64,000 nucleotides of DNA, taken from the NCBI RefSeq assembly GCF_002260525.1, contig NZ_MRYI01000017.1, positions 1-64,000 of the forward strand, given 5' to 3'. The notes beneath the pieces are model-generated. The model searched no databases, was not told the DNA's origin, and was given only the letters and a program-made list of their open reading frames with translations. Below, piece by piece: positions 43,581 through 51,639 of the stretch (its first letter is position 1; every line of letters begins with the position of its first letter). This DNA comes from Hahella sp. CCB-MM4. Its GTDB lineage: Bacteria > Pseudomonadota > Gammaproteobacteria > Pseudomonadales > Oleiphilaceae. Made by a program: the position numbers and the translations under genes.

Positions 43581-44456
43581 CTAGTCAAGTCTTTCTGTTC
43601 CAAAGTCCTTAACATATTCAAACATGTCAGTTTCGATCAAATGCAATTGATCCTCCACGCTTGCGGCAATCGCTTCGTGAGGCTTTTGCTCATCTTTCAA
43701 TTCTTTGATCTTATCTTTGATCTTTTTGAACTCACTTTTTACTTCTTTATTGTACTTCAAATGATTGGAGGGATGATAAGGCAGGTCATGCACTGCCGTA
43801 TCCTCTGAAGCAACTGGCAAAAAGATGATATTCCTTCCATCATTGATGTCGTAGTCAGATAACAGAATGATCTGCAATTCTTCTGCACTGAAGTAATCCA
43901 GGAAACAACTCATAGGTAATACGTGGTGTGCTTCCCAGTGATAGGGCAAAGATTGGCCGATATAGCCTTTACGTTTATCCAGCAGATCACACACATTGCG
44001 TAGATATCGAACATCAAGTTGCTTGCCTGGGGTAATAGTCGCCTGGGCAAGCTTCAGAAAAGCTGAAGTCTTCGTTGTTTCGATACTTTTGATAGGGAAC
44101 TTCTGATAGAAGTTAGGCTTGTATTCCTCTGAATAAAACGCCCCAAAGTCCTTGCTGGGGCTGTCATATATCTTACGGTCTGATGGAGGATTGTCCCCCA
44201 GATACACCCAGCCGTTGTAGGCATAATAGGTATTGGCAACCGCACATTCCTGGCCTGTCTTGTTCTCGTAGTAGTGCTGTCCTTTCACTATATTGCCCGA
44301 AAACAGCGTCTGGCTGGCCAAGTGTGGTGCGTTTTTATCGTGTTTGACAGGCTTCTTTTTCTTCGCCTTTTCAAACTTGACCTTGAAATCCTCAAAGGCA
44401 ATCAGCTTTTTATCATAATTGTCGTCGCCTTTCTTTATGACTTTTTTCTTGGCCAT
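43581..44456 (-). CDS. AHH-family nuclease, T6SS cargo effector
   Basis: 291 residues. The C-terminal region carries the AHH/HNH-endonuclease VII core: EAHHVLP (175-181), DYDINDGRN (201-209), His223 and HPSNHLKYN (228-236). AHH proteins are predicted metal-dependent DNases. The N-terminal part (about 1-60) is lysine-rich, and residues 60-130 may bind the VgrG spike. No signal peptide. It sits 45 nt after vgrG and directly before Imm11, the classic VgrG-effector-immunity order, so it is most likely delivered by this T6SS into rival cells. Confidence 0.85.
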   Translation of the reverse strand: MAKKKVIKKGDDNYDKKLIAFEDFKVKFEKAKKKKPVKHDKNAPHLASQTLFSGNIVKGQHYYENKTGQECAVANTYYAYNGWVYLGDNPPSDRKIYDSPSKDFGAFYSEEYKPNFYQKFPIKSIETTKTSAFLKLAQATITPGKQLDVRYLRNVCDLLDKRKGYIGQSLPYHWEAHHVLPMSCFLDYFSAEELQIILLSDYDINDGRNIIFLPVASEDTAVHDLPYHPSNHLKYNKEVKSEFKKIKDKIKELKDEQKPHEAIAASVEDQLHLIETDMFEYVKDFGTERLD

Positions 44457-44501
44457 GAAGTCTATTCCTCAAAATAATCTTGGTCCATTACCACCAGGCA
44501 A

Positions 44502-46550
44502 CTAGTTTTCCTTGATCTGGCTGCCTTTAACGGTGACATTCCCAGATCCCTTGATGTTGATCTTGTTACCGCTAATAGTGATATCGCCGTTCTTTTTCAT
44601 GGAAATACTGGCTTTACCCACCTTGATGGTAATCTCATCATTGGCCGTTAACTGAATCTTTTTAGCACCGAGCACATATTCCTTGGTAACCGATTCCGTG
44701 TATTTACCACCGACACTCTCCGTTAGGTCCTTACCTACATCAATTTTGGACTCCTTACCGATAGATAGAGTGGAGTTTTCTTTGATGGTTTCAGTATGGC
44801 TCTTGTCGATAGTGATAGTCTGGTTTTTACCAACCGCAAGCGTTTTATCCTTACCTATGCTTTCGCTCTGGTTTTCTCCAACGCTGATTTCCTGGTTTTT
44901 ACCGACATCTTCTTTATCGTTTTCACCAATGGTCGTCGTACGGTTTTTCTCAACCTTTTCGGTCTGGTCATTGCCGACATAGATTTTCTGGTCATGACCA
45001 ACACTTTCGTCGTCATCATTCTCGACCGAAATATCCCGATCCTTCTCAGCATGTACCCGAACCAGCTCACTGCCCTTTTCGTCAATGAACATAATTTCGT
45101 TGTAGTTTTCTTTACCGCCTTCCTTGGTGGATCGGCTCTTCACACCACTGTGTGCCTTATTGGCAGGCAGCTCATAAGGAGGCATCACCTCGGCGTTATA
45201 CACACTTCCGATAATCAGCGGACGATCAGGGTCTCCCTCAAGAAATGAGATTACGACTTCCTGGCCGATGCGGGGAATATATTGAGCCCCCCACTTCTTC
45301 CCGCTCCAGATTTGTGCCACACGAATCCAACAGGAACTCTTATCATCCTTTTTGCCTTCACGATCCCAGTAAAACTGAACCTTGATACGACCGTATTCGT
45401 CGGTGAAAATTTCTTCTGAAGAGGGACCTACAACCAGTGCGGTTTGGGTGCCACCAACCACTGGTTTGGCGATATTCGCGTTAGGCCTCATTACCGTATC
45501 GGCCGGGGCACAAACGAAAGTATTTGAATAGGTGCCAGATCCACCACTACCTGAGCGGTAACCACCTTCCTCTCCACGGTGCACAACCGATGTGATGACA
45601 TACTTGGCCTTTTTCTCAGACTTGTCATGATGCTCACCAACAGTGAATACATAACCCGGTGCCATATGTGGATAATCACTGCCGGCTTCAACAATCGAAT
45701 ATCCGCTTTCAATTGCCTCCATGCGGGTAGTGGCGTAGTTATCACCTTCAGTTTTTTGAGCATACTCGCCCGGATAGTCATATACCTCGAACTTATCTAT
45801 ATTCGGCAATTTGACCAGGCTCTTCTGAAAAGCTGCCAGGTTGGTGGCCGGAGTTTCAAAATTGTAATCAGTGATGGAGACCTTACCGCTGAGGAAGTTG
45901 TAGCTGTGCCTCCAGTTTTTTACCGTAAAGTTGGTATGCGCCCCGTCAACCACATCCAGAGAGGCAATAGGAACAGACTCATAGCCTTTGGCATAATCAC
46001 TTAATACGAGAGTATGCTTACCATCTTCATGTTTAAAGTAGTAGAAGATCCCTTCTTCACTTAGCAGACGGGTAACAAAATCCAGATCGGATTCCCGATA
46101 CTGAACACAGTATCCCCTTGGCTGGTAACTTTTTTGCAGCTTCCACTCAAAATCACTGAACCCCATTTCAGAAAAAATGCTGCTGATAATTTGATCAACT
46201 TTCTTCTCCTGGAATATCCGGCAATTTTTGCGGTGTTTCAGTAATGCCAGCCAGGGTACGAGTGTCAGGGTATAGTCCCGGACCCGGCGATCTTTAGATC
46301 CCCCAGCCACAAGACTGGATACAATGCCGTTGAAATACTTCGGATTTTTGGAGTCCGATATCACCTTGATTGTGACGGGTTTGCCGACGATTTTGGCCGG
46401 ATCAATACTCTCCTCTGAGGTATAAACGTTTAAGGTAATCTTAAACGGCGTCGAGAGCTTCTCAGTAGCCTGAAAGCTATTCATGAGAAGAACGTCCGCC
46501 CCTAACGGTGAGGATACTGTAATTATCTGGTTCTCTTGTTTAATCGGCAT
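44502..46550 (-). CDS. vgrG: T6SS spike protein VgrG (TssI)
   Basis: 682 residues. The gp27-like N-terminal part contains the VgrG landmarks YCVQYRESDLDFVTRLLSEEGIFYYF (about 147-172) and PGYVFTVGEHHDKS. The gp5 OB fold holds TDEYGRIKVQFYWDREGKKDDKSSCWIRVAQ and the GAQYIPRIGQEVVISFLEGDPDRPLI segment. A C-terminal triple-stranded beta-helix has repeats such as VGKNQEISVGENQ, ending with a short strand-rich tail and no extra effector domain. It is secreted as the trimeric tip of the Hcp tube. The AHH effector gene follows. Confidence 0.97.
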   Translation of the reverse strand: MPIKQENQIITVSSPLGADVLLMNSFQATEKLSTPFKITLNVYTSEESIDPAKIVGKPVTIKVISDSKNPKYFNGIVSSLVAGGSKDRRVRDYTLTLVPWLALLKHRKNCRIFQEKKVDQIISSIFSEMGFSDFEWKLQKSYQPRGYCVQYRESDLDFVTRLLSEEGIFYYFKHEDGKHTLVLSDYAKGYESVPIASLDVVDGAHTNFTVKNWRHSYNFLSGKVSITDYNFETPATNLAAFQKSLVKLPNIDKFEVYDYPGEYAQKTEGDNYATTRMEAIESGYSIVEAGSDYPHMAPGYVFTVGEHHDKSEKKAKYVITSVVHRGEEGGYRSGSGGSGTYSNTFVCAPADTVMRPNANIAKPVVGGTQTALVVGPSSEEIFTDEYGRIKVQFYWDREGKKDDKSSCWIRVAQIWSGKKWGAQYIPRIGQEVVISFLEGDPDRPLIIGSVYNAEVMPPYELPANKAHSGVKSRSTKEGGKENYNEIMFIDEKGSELVRVHAEKDRDISVENDDDESVGHDQKIYVGNDQTEKVEKNRTTTIGENDKEDVGKNQEISVGENQSESIGKDKTLAVGKNQTITIDKSHTETIKENSTLSIGKESKIDVGKDLTESVGGKYTESVTKEYVLGAKKIQLTANDEITIKVGKASISMKKNGDITISGNKINIKGSGNVTVKGSQIKEN

Positions 46551-46896
46551 AACCTGAAACCTTATAGTCCTGTATCATCGGGGCCAATTGTTTAAACAAT
46601 CAGCCACTTGGCATCAATTGATACCCTTAACTCTCAGCTATTCCAGTATAGCGTCAGCCTGAGGGTAAGCCATGAATTTTAACCCTGCACGATGTGCAAA
46701 CTTTCCTGTTATCTGCTTAAGCGCTTTTTTTGCCTTAAACCAGTCATAATTTTTTATCCTGACTTACCCTTATAGAAGGCCTGTTTTTCTTAGAGGCACC
46801 CGCCATCCAATAGCCAGGCTTAGGGAAATGACAACCATGGTTGAAAGCCCCTACAGGCTATTCTGACGATCAGAATACGACCTTCTCTTCTCTCTT
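46551..46896. other. Upstream region of vgrG, no gene
   Basis: 346 nt between the AlgH-like stop and the vgrG start. No supported gene. It holds a perfect 14-bp palindrome (46587-46600) and a second palindrome ATCAATTGAT (46613-46622), both within about 75 nt of the vgrG ATG, so the vgrG promoter and a regulator site probably lie here. I see no convincing sigma-54 element. Confidence 0.5.
46587..46600. promoter_or_regulatory. 14-bp palindrome upstream of vgrG
   Basis: ATTGTTTAAACAAT, perfectly self-complementary, 36 nt upstream of the vgrG start codon. The position suits an operator for control of vgrG. The regulator is unknown. Confidence 0.45.
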
Positions 46897-47469
46897 CTAT
46901 TGCCTTACAGGACTCTTACCATACTTGAGCTGCAAAAGTAGATGTACTGCAAATAACGGTGGATCATTAAATGGGATGGATGCCAGCAAGTCGTAATCAG
47001 ATGGGAGATATTGCCATAGGCCATGAGCCAGCTCTCTTTCCAGCTGTCCCTCACCCCATCCCACAGTACCAACCCCTACCACTGCGGGTTGCCCTGAATT
47101 TACTGACAATGCTTCAAAGGCATCATCTGAAAAAGCCAGGCACAAATATTGATTGCCAATGGCAACCTCGTAGTTGTTTTCGGACGGCTGGAGCACCCAT
47201 GGCCCACCCTCATTTAATGGACCTCCCGCGATGATATTGGGTACCAGCGTTGATTTATTATCTAGAGGCCTGGGTAAGCCCCGAGTCTCAGAGAGTTTAT
47301 CAACCGTTTGACTGTAAAACTTATTAAGATTTACACCTACTGCGCCAGTTTCCCCGTGGTTAACCAAATAAATTAAGGACTGATGAAAATCCTCAAACTT
47401 TGAATTATCCTCCGCCGCTGGATTCAAGATCAGAATACCATCTGTTAGCCTACTCAAACTGCTCTCCAT
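46897..47469 (-). CDS. YqgE/AlgH-family (DUF179) protein
   Basis: 190 residues from the ATG at 47469. The longest frame begins with TTG at 47520, but its first 17 codons come from a tandem array. An AGAGAG ribosome-like site precedes the ATG. The family pattern is visible: DGILILNPAAED, SLIYLVNHGETGAVGVNLNK, IIAGGPLNEGGPWVLQP, VGVGTVGWGEGQLERELAHGLW. Length matches YqgE (about 187). Functions of the family are unproven. It is unusual for one to sit inside a T6SS cluster, and it may be a paralogue with a secretion-linked task. Confidence 0.87.
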   Translation of the reverse strand: MESSLSRLTDGILILNPAAEDNSKFEDFHQSLIYLVNHGETGAVGVNLNKFYSQTVDKLSETRGLPRPLDNKSTLVPNIIAGGPLNEGGPWVLQPSENNYEVAIGNQYLCLAFSDDAFEALSVNSGQPAVVGVGTVGWGEGQLERELAHGLWQYLPSDYDLLASIPFNDPPLFAVHLLLQLKYGKSPVRQ

Positions 47470-47477
47470 TACTCTCT

Positions 47478-47583
47478 GTTTGAAACCAAGTCTCTTGTTT
47501 GAAACCAAGTGCTTGATCAAAAGTGATTTCTCTGATTAAGACTGATCTCTTTGATAAAACCTAGCCACTTGTATAAAACCTAA
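47478..47583 (-). repeat. Imperfect tandem array of about 18.5-bp units
   Basis: Six units alternating 19 and 18 nt between the AlgH-like start and the end of the TPR-lipoprotein gene. The first two read GTTTGAAACCAAGTCTCTT and GTTTGAAACCAAGTGCTT, later ones drift (GATCAAAAGTGATTTCTCT, GATTAAGACTGATCTCTT, TGATAAAACCTAGCCACTT, GTATAAAACCTAA). Each has an A-rich core and mostly ends in CTT. The stop codon of the TPR lipoprotein lies at the edge of the last unit. Confidence 0.75.
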
Positions 47584-48530
47584 GGGGCACCACCTTTAAT
47601 CCGGCTCAAATTATCTTTTAACCGATAAGCCCGCTCTAACGCCAATTGAATACCGCCATCCTGATTATCTAGCTCTTTGGCTTTTTCCAATATATGTACA
47701 GCACGCTCAAGATCGATTCTCAAGAGACTCTTACCTTCTTCCAATAATGCCAGCGCCACATCCTTGCGAATCTGAATTTGCTCATTTTCGAGATCTGTTG
47801 AAGGTGTCTGGTAGGCTGACGCTCTGACTGCATAATACGCAGCCTTCTCCAGTTCACCGGCACTACGCTGCAGCTTCGCAAGTGCAAGATGGGACTTAAC
47901 AAGCAATTCCGTTACTTCCGAATTCCCCTGAGCCAAACCAGAGCTCTCGGCTTCAGAAATTAAACTCTGGTACTTCCCCTGAAGAAACAATTCCCGAAGA
48001 TTTCCTACTGAACTTTCCGCTTGAACAGCTACGGACGGCATGGTCACAGGAATAACCTGACTTGTTTTTTTGTCCTGTTTGTCCTGGGTTTTGGAATCAT
48101 TGCGGGTACCGGCGTAAATAGCCTGTTTTTTTCGTTGCTCCCCACGCAATTCAGCAGAGTAGTGTTTTCTCAACAAGGGAAGCAATGACGTATCTTCCGG
48201 ATCCAGGCTCAACGCAGTCAACAGCAGTTGATAGGCTTTCTGGACGTCCCCTTTTTTTCCAGCTACTTGACTTTGTTCAAGCAACTTTTGCTTTCTGCTC
48301 CTGATACGTTCCCAAAGTTCTCTAATATTCTTCCTGTAACGCCCATTCCCCTGATCGACCATCGCCAGGATCTCAACATGAATCAGCGCTTGATAATAGC
48401 TTCCCGAATCAATCAATTGCTGTGCTTGCTGCCTATGGAACCTGGAAAACTCCTCCACATTTGCAGCGTCTTCAGGCGATACAGGCACCTGAGCACAACC
48501 AACAAACAACATGACAAAGAACAGTAACAC
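47580..48530 (-). CDS. T6SS-locus lipoprotein with TPR-like helices
   Basis: About 316 residues from a GTG at 48530, chosen because it places a lipoprotein signal right at the start (LLFFVMLFVGC, Cys12). The longest frame (to 48650) adds 40 residues that are not signal-like. The mature protein is helical with TPR-like pairs (GKKGDVQKAYQLLLTALSLDPED, LEKAAYYAVRASAY, RAVHILEKAKELDNQDG). A basic Lys/Gln segment (about 130-160) is probably a linker. No known family is recognised. Located between a NodB lipoprotein and the AlgH-like gene, with ppkA nearby, it is probably an envelope scaffold partner. Confidence 0.7.
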   Translation of the reverse strand: MLLFFVMLFVGCAQVPVSPEDAANVEEFSRFHRQQAQQLIDSGSYYQALIHVEILAMVDQGNGRYRKNIRELWERIRSRKQKLLEQSQVAGKKGDVQKAYQLLLTALSLDPEDTSLLPLLRKHYSAELRGEQRKKQAIYAGTRNDSKTQDKQDKKTSQVIPVTMPSVAVQAESSVGNLRELFLQGKYQSLISEAESSGLAQGNSEVTELLVKSHLALAKLQRSAGELEKAAYYAVRASAYQTPSTDLENEQIQIRKDVALALLEEGKSLLRIDLERAVHILEKAKELDNQDGGIQLALERAYRLKDNLSRIKGGAP

Positions 48531-48653
48531 TCCCCTAACGACCTTATCAGGTCCTTGGCATATTCCACTTTGCAATCGATAGGTATGGACAGATTTTCTA
48601 TAGGGACAACGCCCCGAGTTCCATATAACTAGGCATGGGTTGAACTGCATAAA

Positions 48654-49664
48654 TCACTGCCTGAATTTTTCCCTGGTGGTGAGTTTAAGCTTAAAGCTGG
48701 CAAGCGTATCGGTGTCGTATATCATGGCACGTCGCATTCGCATCGGATCCACAAACGTCGGATTGCCACCAGCCTGCACAGTATATGCACGTTCATACCC
48801 TTCACTCTCAAGAAACTTCACCGCGGTTTCACTACTATCTCCATATGGATAGGCAAAGTGCCGTGACGTTACTCCCAGCTTATGCTGCAGAACGGTTTTG
48901 GGCTGTGCTATTTCGATTTGGATAAAATCAATTTTGGCTTGATCAGGTTCTTGCCCGGTAGCCAATGAAGCGTGGGACTTCGAATGTGATTGAAAGCTGA
49001 TGAGACCACCATCTTCAAGCTCTCTAATCTGACCCCAGGTTAGAGCAGCGCCCGCCCCTACGAAGTCGGTGTATACAAATACCGTTGCCGGATAATTGAA
49101 CTCACGAAGTATCGGATAGGCCACGTCATAAATACTTCTGTATCCATCATCAATGGTTAAAATGACAGACTTATCCGGTATAGGCTTGTCACCCTCCAGG
49201 TATTGGCTCAAATCTTCCAATCTTAAGACCTGATAGTCATGATCTTTAAGATATTGCATCTGGCGCCGAAACTTTTTCTGGCGAAGTACCAAAGGATGGG
49301 ACGACGTGACTGAATCGGTAAACTGGTGGTAACAAAGAACAGGAATTGTTTTGTAATAACCCGGGTACACCCCCGTTGGGTTACGGTTTTTAAGTGGCAA
49401 AACAACCAGTTGACCCGCGGACGGGCTCAAGGGAGGGTTTAACTCCTGAATACGGAAAGATTCCGCAGCATCCCCATAATAACGTCTGGAAATTTTCTCA
49501 AAACTGTCTTTTTCCCGAGATCTTACAATCAGAAATTCTTGATTGTAGTCATAAATCTCAAGTGAATTTACAGGTACAGATATCCCCGGAATCCTGGTTT
49601 GGCAGCCTACACACACTACAGCAGCCATAACCAGGGCCAGAATTTTAAACATCCCTTTACACAA
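48654..49664 (-). CDS. NodB-domain polysaccharide-deacetylase lipoprotein with LysM-like region
   Basis: 336 residues with lipobox CVGC (Cys21). A LysM-like region (about 41-90, REKDSFEKISRRYYGDAAESF and PSAGQLVVLP) suggests wall binding. The NodB fold follows (about 105-320) with motif 1 TIDDG (Asp172, Asp173), motif 2 HSKSH (His227, His231) and motif 3 YPYG (272-275), the metal and catalytic residues of peptidoglycan or polysaccharide deacetylases. It may deacetylate peptidoglycan to help T6SS assembly. The start could be TTG 49664 or ATG 49652. The gene lies 8 nt after ppkA, so co-transcribed. Confidence 0.85.
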   Translation of the reverse strand: MCKGMFKILALVMAAVVCVGCQTRIPGISVPVNSLEIYDYNQEFLIVRSREKDSFEKISRRYYGDAAESFRIQELNPPLSPSAGQLVVLPLKNRNPTGVYPGYYKTIPVLCYHQFTDSVTSSHPLVLRQKKFRRQMQYLKDHDYQVLRLEDLSQYLEGDKPIPDKSVILTIDDGYRSIYDVAYPILREFNYPATVFVYTDFVGAGAALTWGQIRELEDGGLISFQSHSKSHASLATGQEPDQAKIDFIQIEIAQPKTVLQHKLGVTSRHFAYPYGDSSETAVKFLESEGYERAYTVQAGGNPTFVDPMRMRRAMIYDTDTLASFKLKLTTREKFRQ

Positions 49665-49672
49665 AACGCTTT

Positions 49673-51502
49673 CTACTCTTGATCGTTTGCTTCTTTGATT
49701 CCTTCATTTTTCTTCGACTTGGAGCCAACCTTTGCCAAGTCGATATCAATACCCGATCTGTCCGGGTAATAAACATCGTCCATTGGAGCCAGGACGGTCA
49801 TATCTCCAATATCAAGAGGAGTAGACTGCTGATCTTTTTCCGTTTTAGCCTTTTCTTCATGACCATCAGATGAACTCTCAGCGAGGCCTTCCTCGTGGTC
49901 TTCTTCATCTGAATCATGCTCAGTCGCAGGCTGGAGCATCTCCTGGAATTTTGAAGCCATATCATTGAAGCTATGACAGAGATCACCAATCTCATCATTC
50001 TGCTCCTGATGAATCCTCCTGTTCAGATGCCCTTGCGCCAAACCGGTCATGGCATTCTTAAGCAGACGAATTCGCGTCCCCATCCGCCGGCCAAAACCAT
50101 AAAATATAAATACAACAGACAACAATGCGATAAGACCCACAACAATAATTAGCAATGAGGTAAATTGAATAACCTCTTCCAATCTGTCCTGCTGTAAGCC
50201 CAGGTGAATATATCCGACAGGGGTATCGCCAAAAAATATGGGGGTATCAAAGTCGAATACAGTACCACCGTCTTCTTCAGATAATTTGGTTACAGTCACG
50301 TTATCCTGTTGATAGATAACTTCTCCGTTTGAAGCAGGTAATCCTTTGCCCAACATTTCCCGGTTGGTGGTAGCCTTGACCTCCTTGTTGTGGTCCAGCA
50401 GAACCAGATACTCGAAGGTATTACGCTCGCCGGCGTCTTTAACCAGTGCCTCAACGGTAATCCAGTCTTCTCCGAGCACAGGGATTGCACTCTCTGAAGC
50501 AATAAACTTTGCTAGCGAAACTCCACCATCAATAGATTGCTCTATCAGCATCTGATTCTGTATTCGATTGACAATAAAGATGCTTATGGTCAGCACCAGA
50601 GCCACTATGCCGCCCATAATGGCAGTCCACTTGATGTGTAAAGGGACGTAGCGTTGCTTTGCCTTTTCCTCTTGATCAATGAGAGCATCAAGCTCCCAAT
50701 GGAGTGCATCAACCAGTTCACGGCCGCTATTGAAACGCTTGCCAGGTCTCTTCTCGAGAAGGCGGCGCAAAATGTTATGTAGACCCCGAGGCATTCCGTC
50801 AGGAATTTTCTTAACCCCCTCAGGCTGTTTATTGATGATCTCTGCAACAACGGTTCCCATAGAGTCAGCTTTGAATGCTTTCTCTCCGGTCAGCAGTTCG
50901 TACATCACAACACCTAGGGAAAAAAGATCCGAGCGCCCATCCAAAGACTCACCACATGCCTGTTCGGGTGACATATAACGCGGTGTACCGAGAATCGTCC
51001 CTACTTGTGTCTCACTACTATCATCCCGATGTGCGATACCAAAATCAGCCAACTTAACGGTCTCACCGTCGGGCATAAACAGGATGTTGTCGGGCTTTAC
51101 ATCCCTATGCACAATTCCTTTTCCATGGGCATAGTCCAGCGCATTGGCCAACTGTAGCATTATTCGTATGACCTGCTTTGTCGTGAAACGCTCGCCCTTG
51201 TTTAACTTTTTACCAAGCGTCTCACCGTCAACCAATTCCATAACGATGTAGGGAACCTCTTCAACTCTTCCCACATCATAAATAGTGACAATATTGGAAT
51301 GAGACAGAATACCTGCCGCTTTGGCCTCACTAAGAAAACGGGTAGTGAATTTTTCTGTCAACCAGATATCACGCTTTAATACTTTAATCGCTACATGACG
51401 GTTGATTTCGACATCAAAAGCCAGATACACATCAGCCATGGCACCGCTGCCGATGGTGGATTCCACACGATAACGTCCTATCTTTTTGCCCACTAAGTCC
51501 AT
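49673..51502 (-). CDS. ppkA: PpkA-type membrane Ser/Thr kinase with periplasmic sensor and HAMP domain
   Basis: 609 residues. The N-terminal kinase domain (about 10-275) has G-loop GSGAMA (18-23), Lys40, HRD (132-134), DFG (153-155) and the activation segment GTPRYMSPEQ. TM1 (292-312), a periplasmic sensor of about 130 residues (313-445, dCache-like pattern) and TM2 (448-469) follow, then a HAMP domain (470-523) and an acidic Ser/Glu-rich tail (about 530-609). This arrangement matches receptor-type PpkA of T6SS Thr-phosphorylation pathways, in which the kinase triggers assembly via an FHA protein. The PppA phosphatase and TagH are also encoded here. Kinase sequence intact, so predicted active. 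Confidence 0.9.
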   Translation of the reverse strand: MDLVGKKIGRYRVESTIGSGAMADVYLAFDVEINRHVAIKVLKRDIWLTEKFTTRFLSEAKAAGILSHSNIVTIYDVGRVEEVPYIVMELVDGETLGKKLNKGERFTTKQVIRIMLQLANALDYAHGKGIVHRDVKPDNILFMPDGETVKLADFGIAHRDDSSETQVGTILGTPRYMSPEQACGESLDGRSDLFSLGVVMYELLTGEKAFKADSMGTVVAEIINKQPEGVKKIPDGMPRGLHNILRRLLEKRPGKRFNSGRELVDALHWELDALIDQEEKAKQRYVPLHIKWTAIMGGIVALVLTISIFIVNRIQNQMLIEQSIDGGVSLAKFIASESAIPVLGEDWITVEALVKDAGERNTFEYLVLLDHNKEVKATTNREMLGKGLPASNGEVIYQQDNVTVTKLSEEDGGTVFDFDTPIFFGDTPVGYIHLGLQQDRLEEVIQFTSLLIIVVGLIALLSVVFIFYGFGRRMGTRIRLLKNAMTGLAQGHLNRRIHQEQNDEIGDLCHSFNDMASKFQEMLQPATEHDSDEEDHEEGLAESSSDGHEEKAKTEKDQQSTPLDIGDMTVLAPMDDVYYPDRSGIDIDLAKVGSKSKKNEGIKEANDQE

Positions 51503-51639
51503 AACATTCCCTTTCTTGATAGCGATTGGCTACTTTCGAATTTTATCTAAAATCTCTGAGTTGCTGATTTTAACTACGATAGATGTACGAAAGATGTGGC
51601 AAGTGCCAGGCACCCCGGTTCAATCTTCAATGACCGAAA

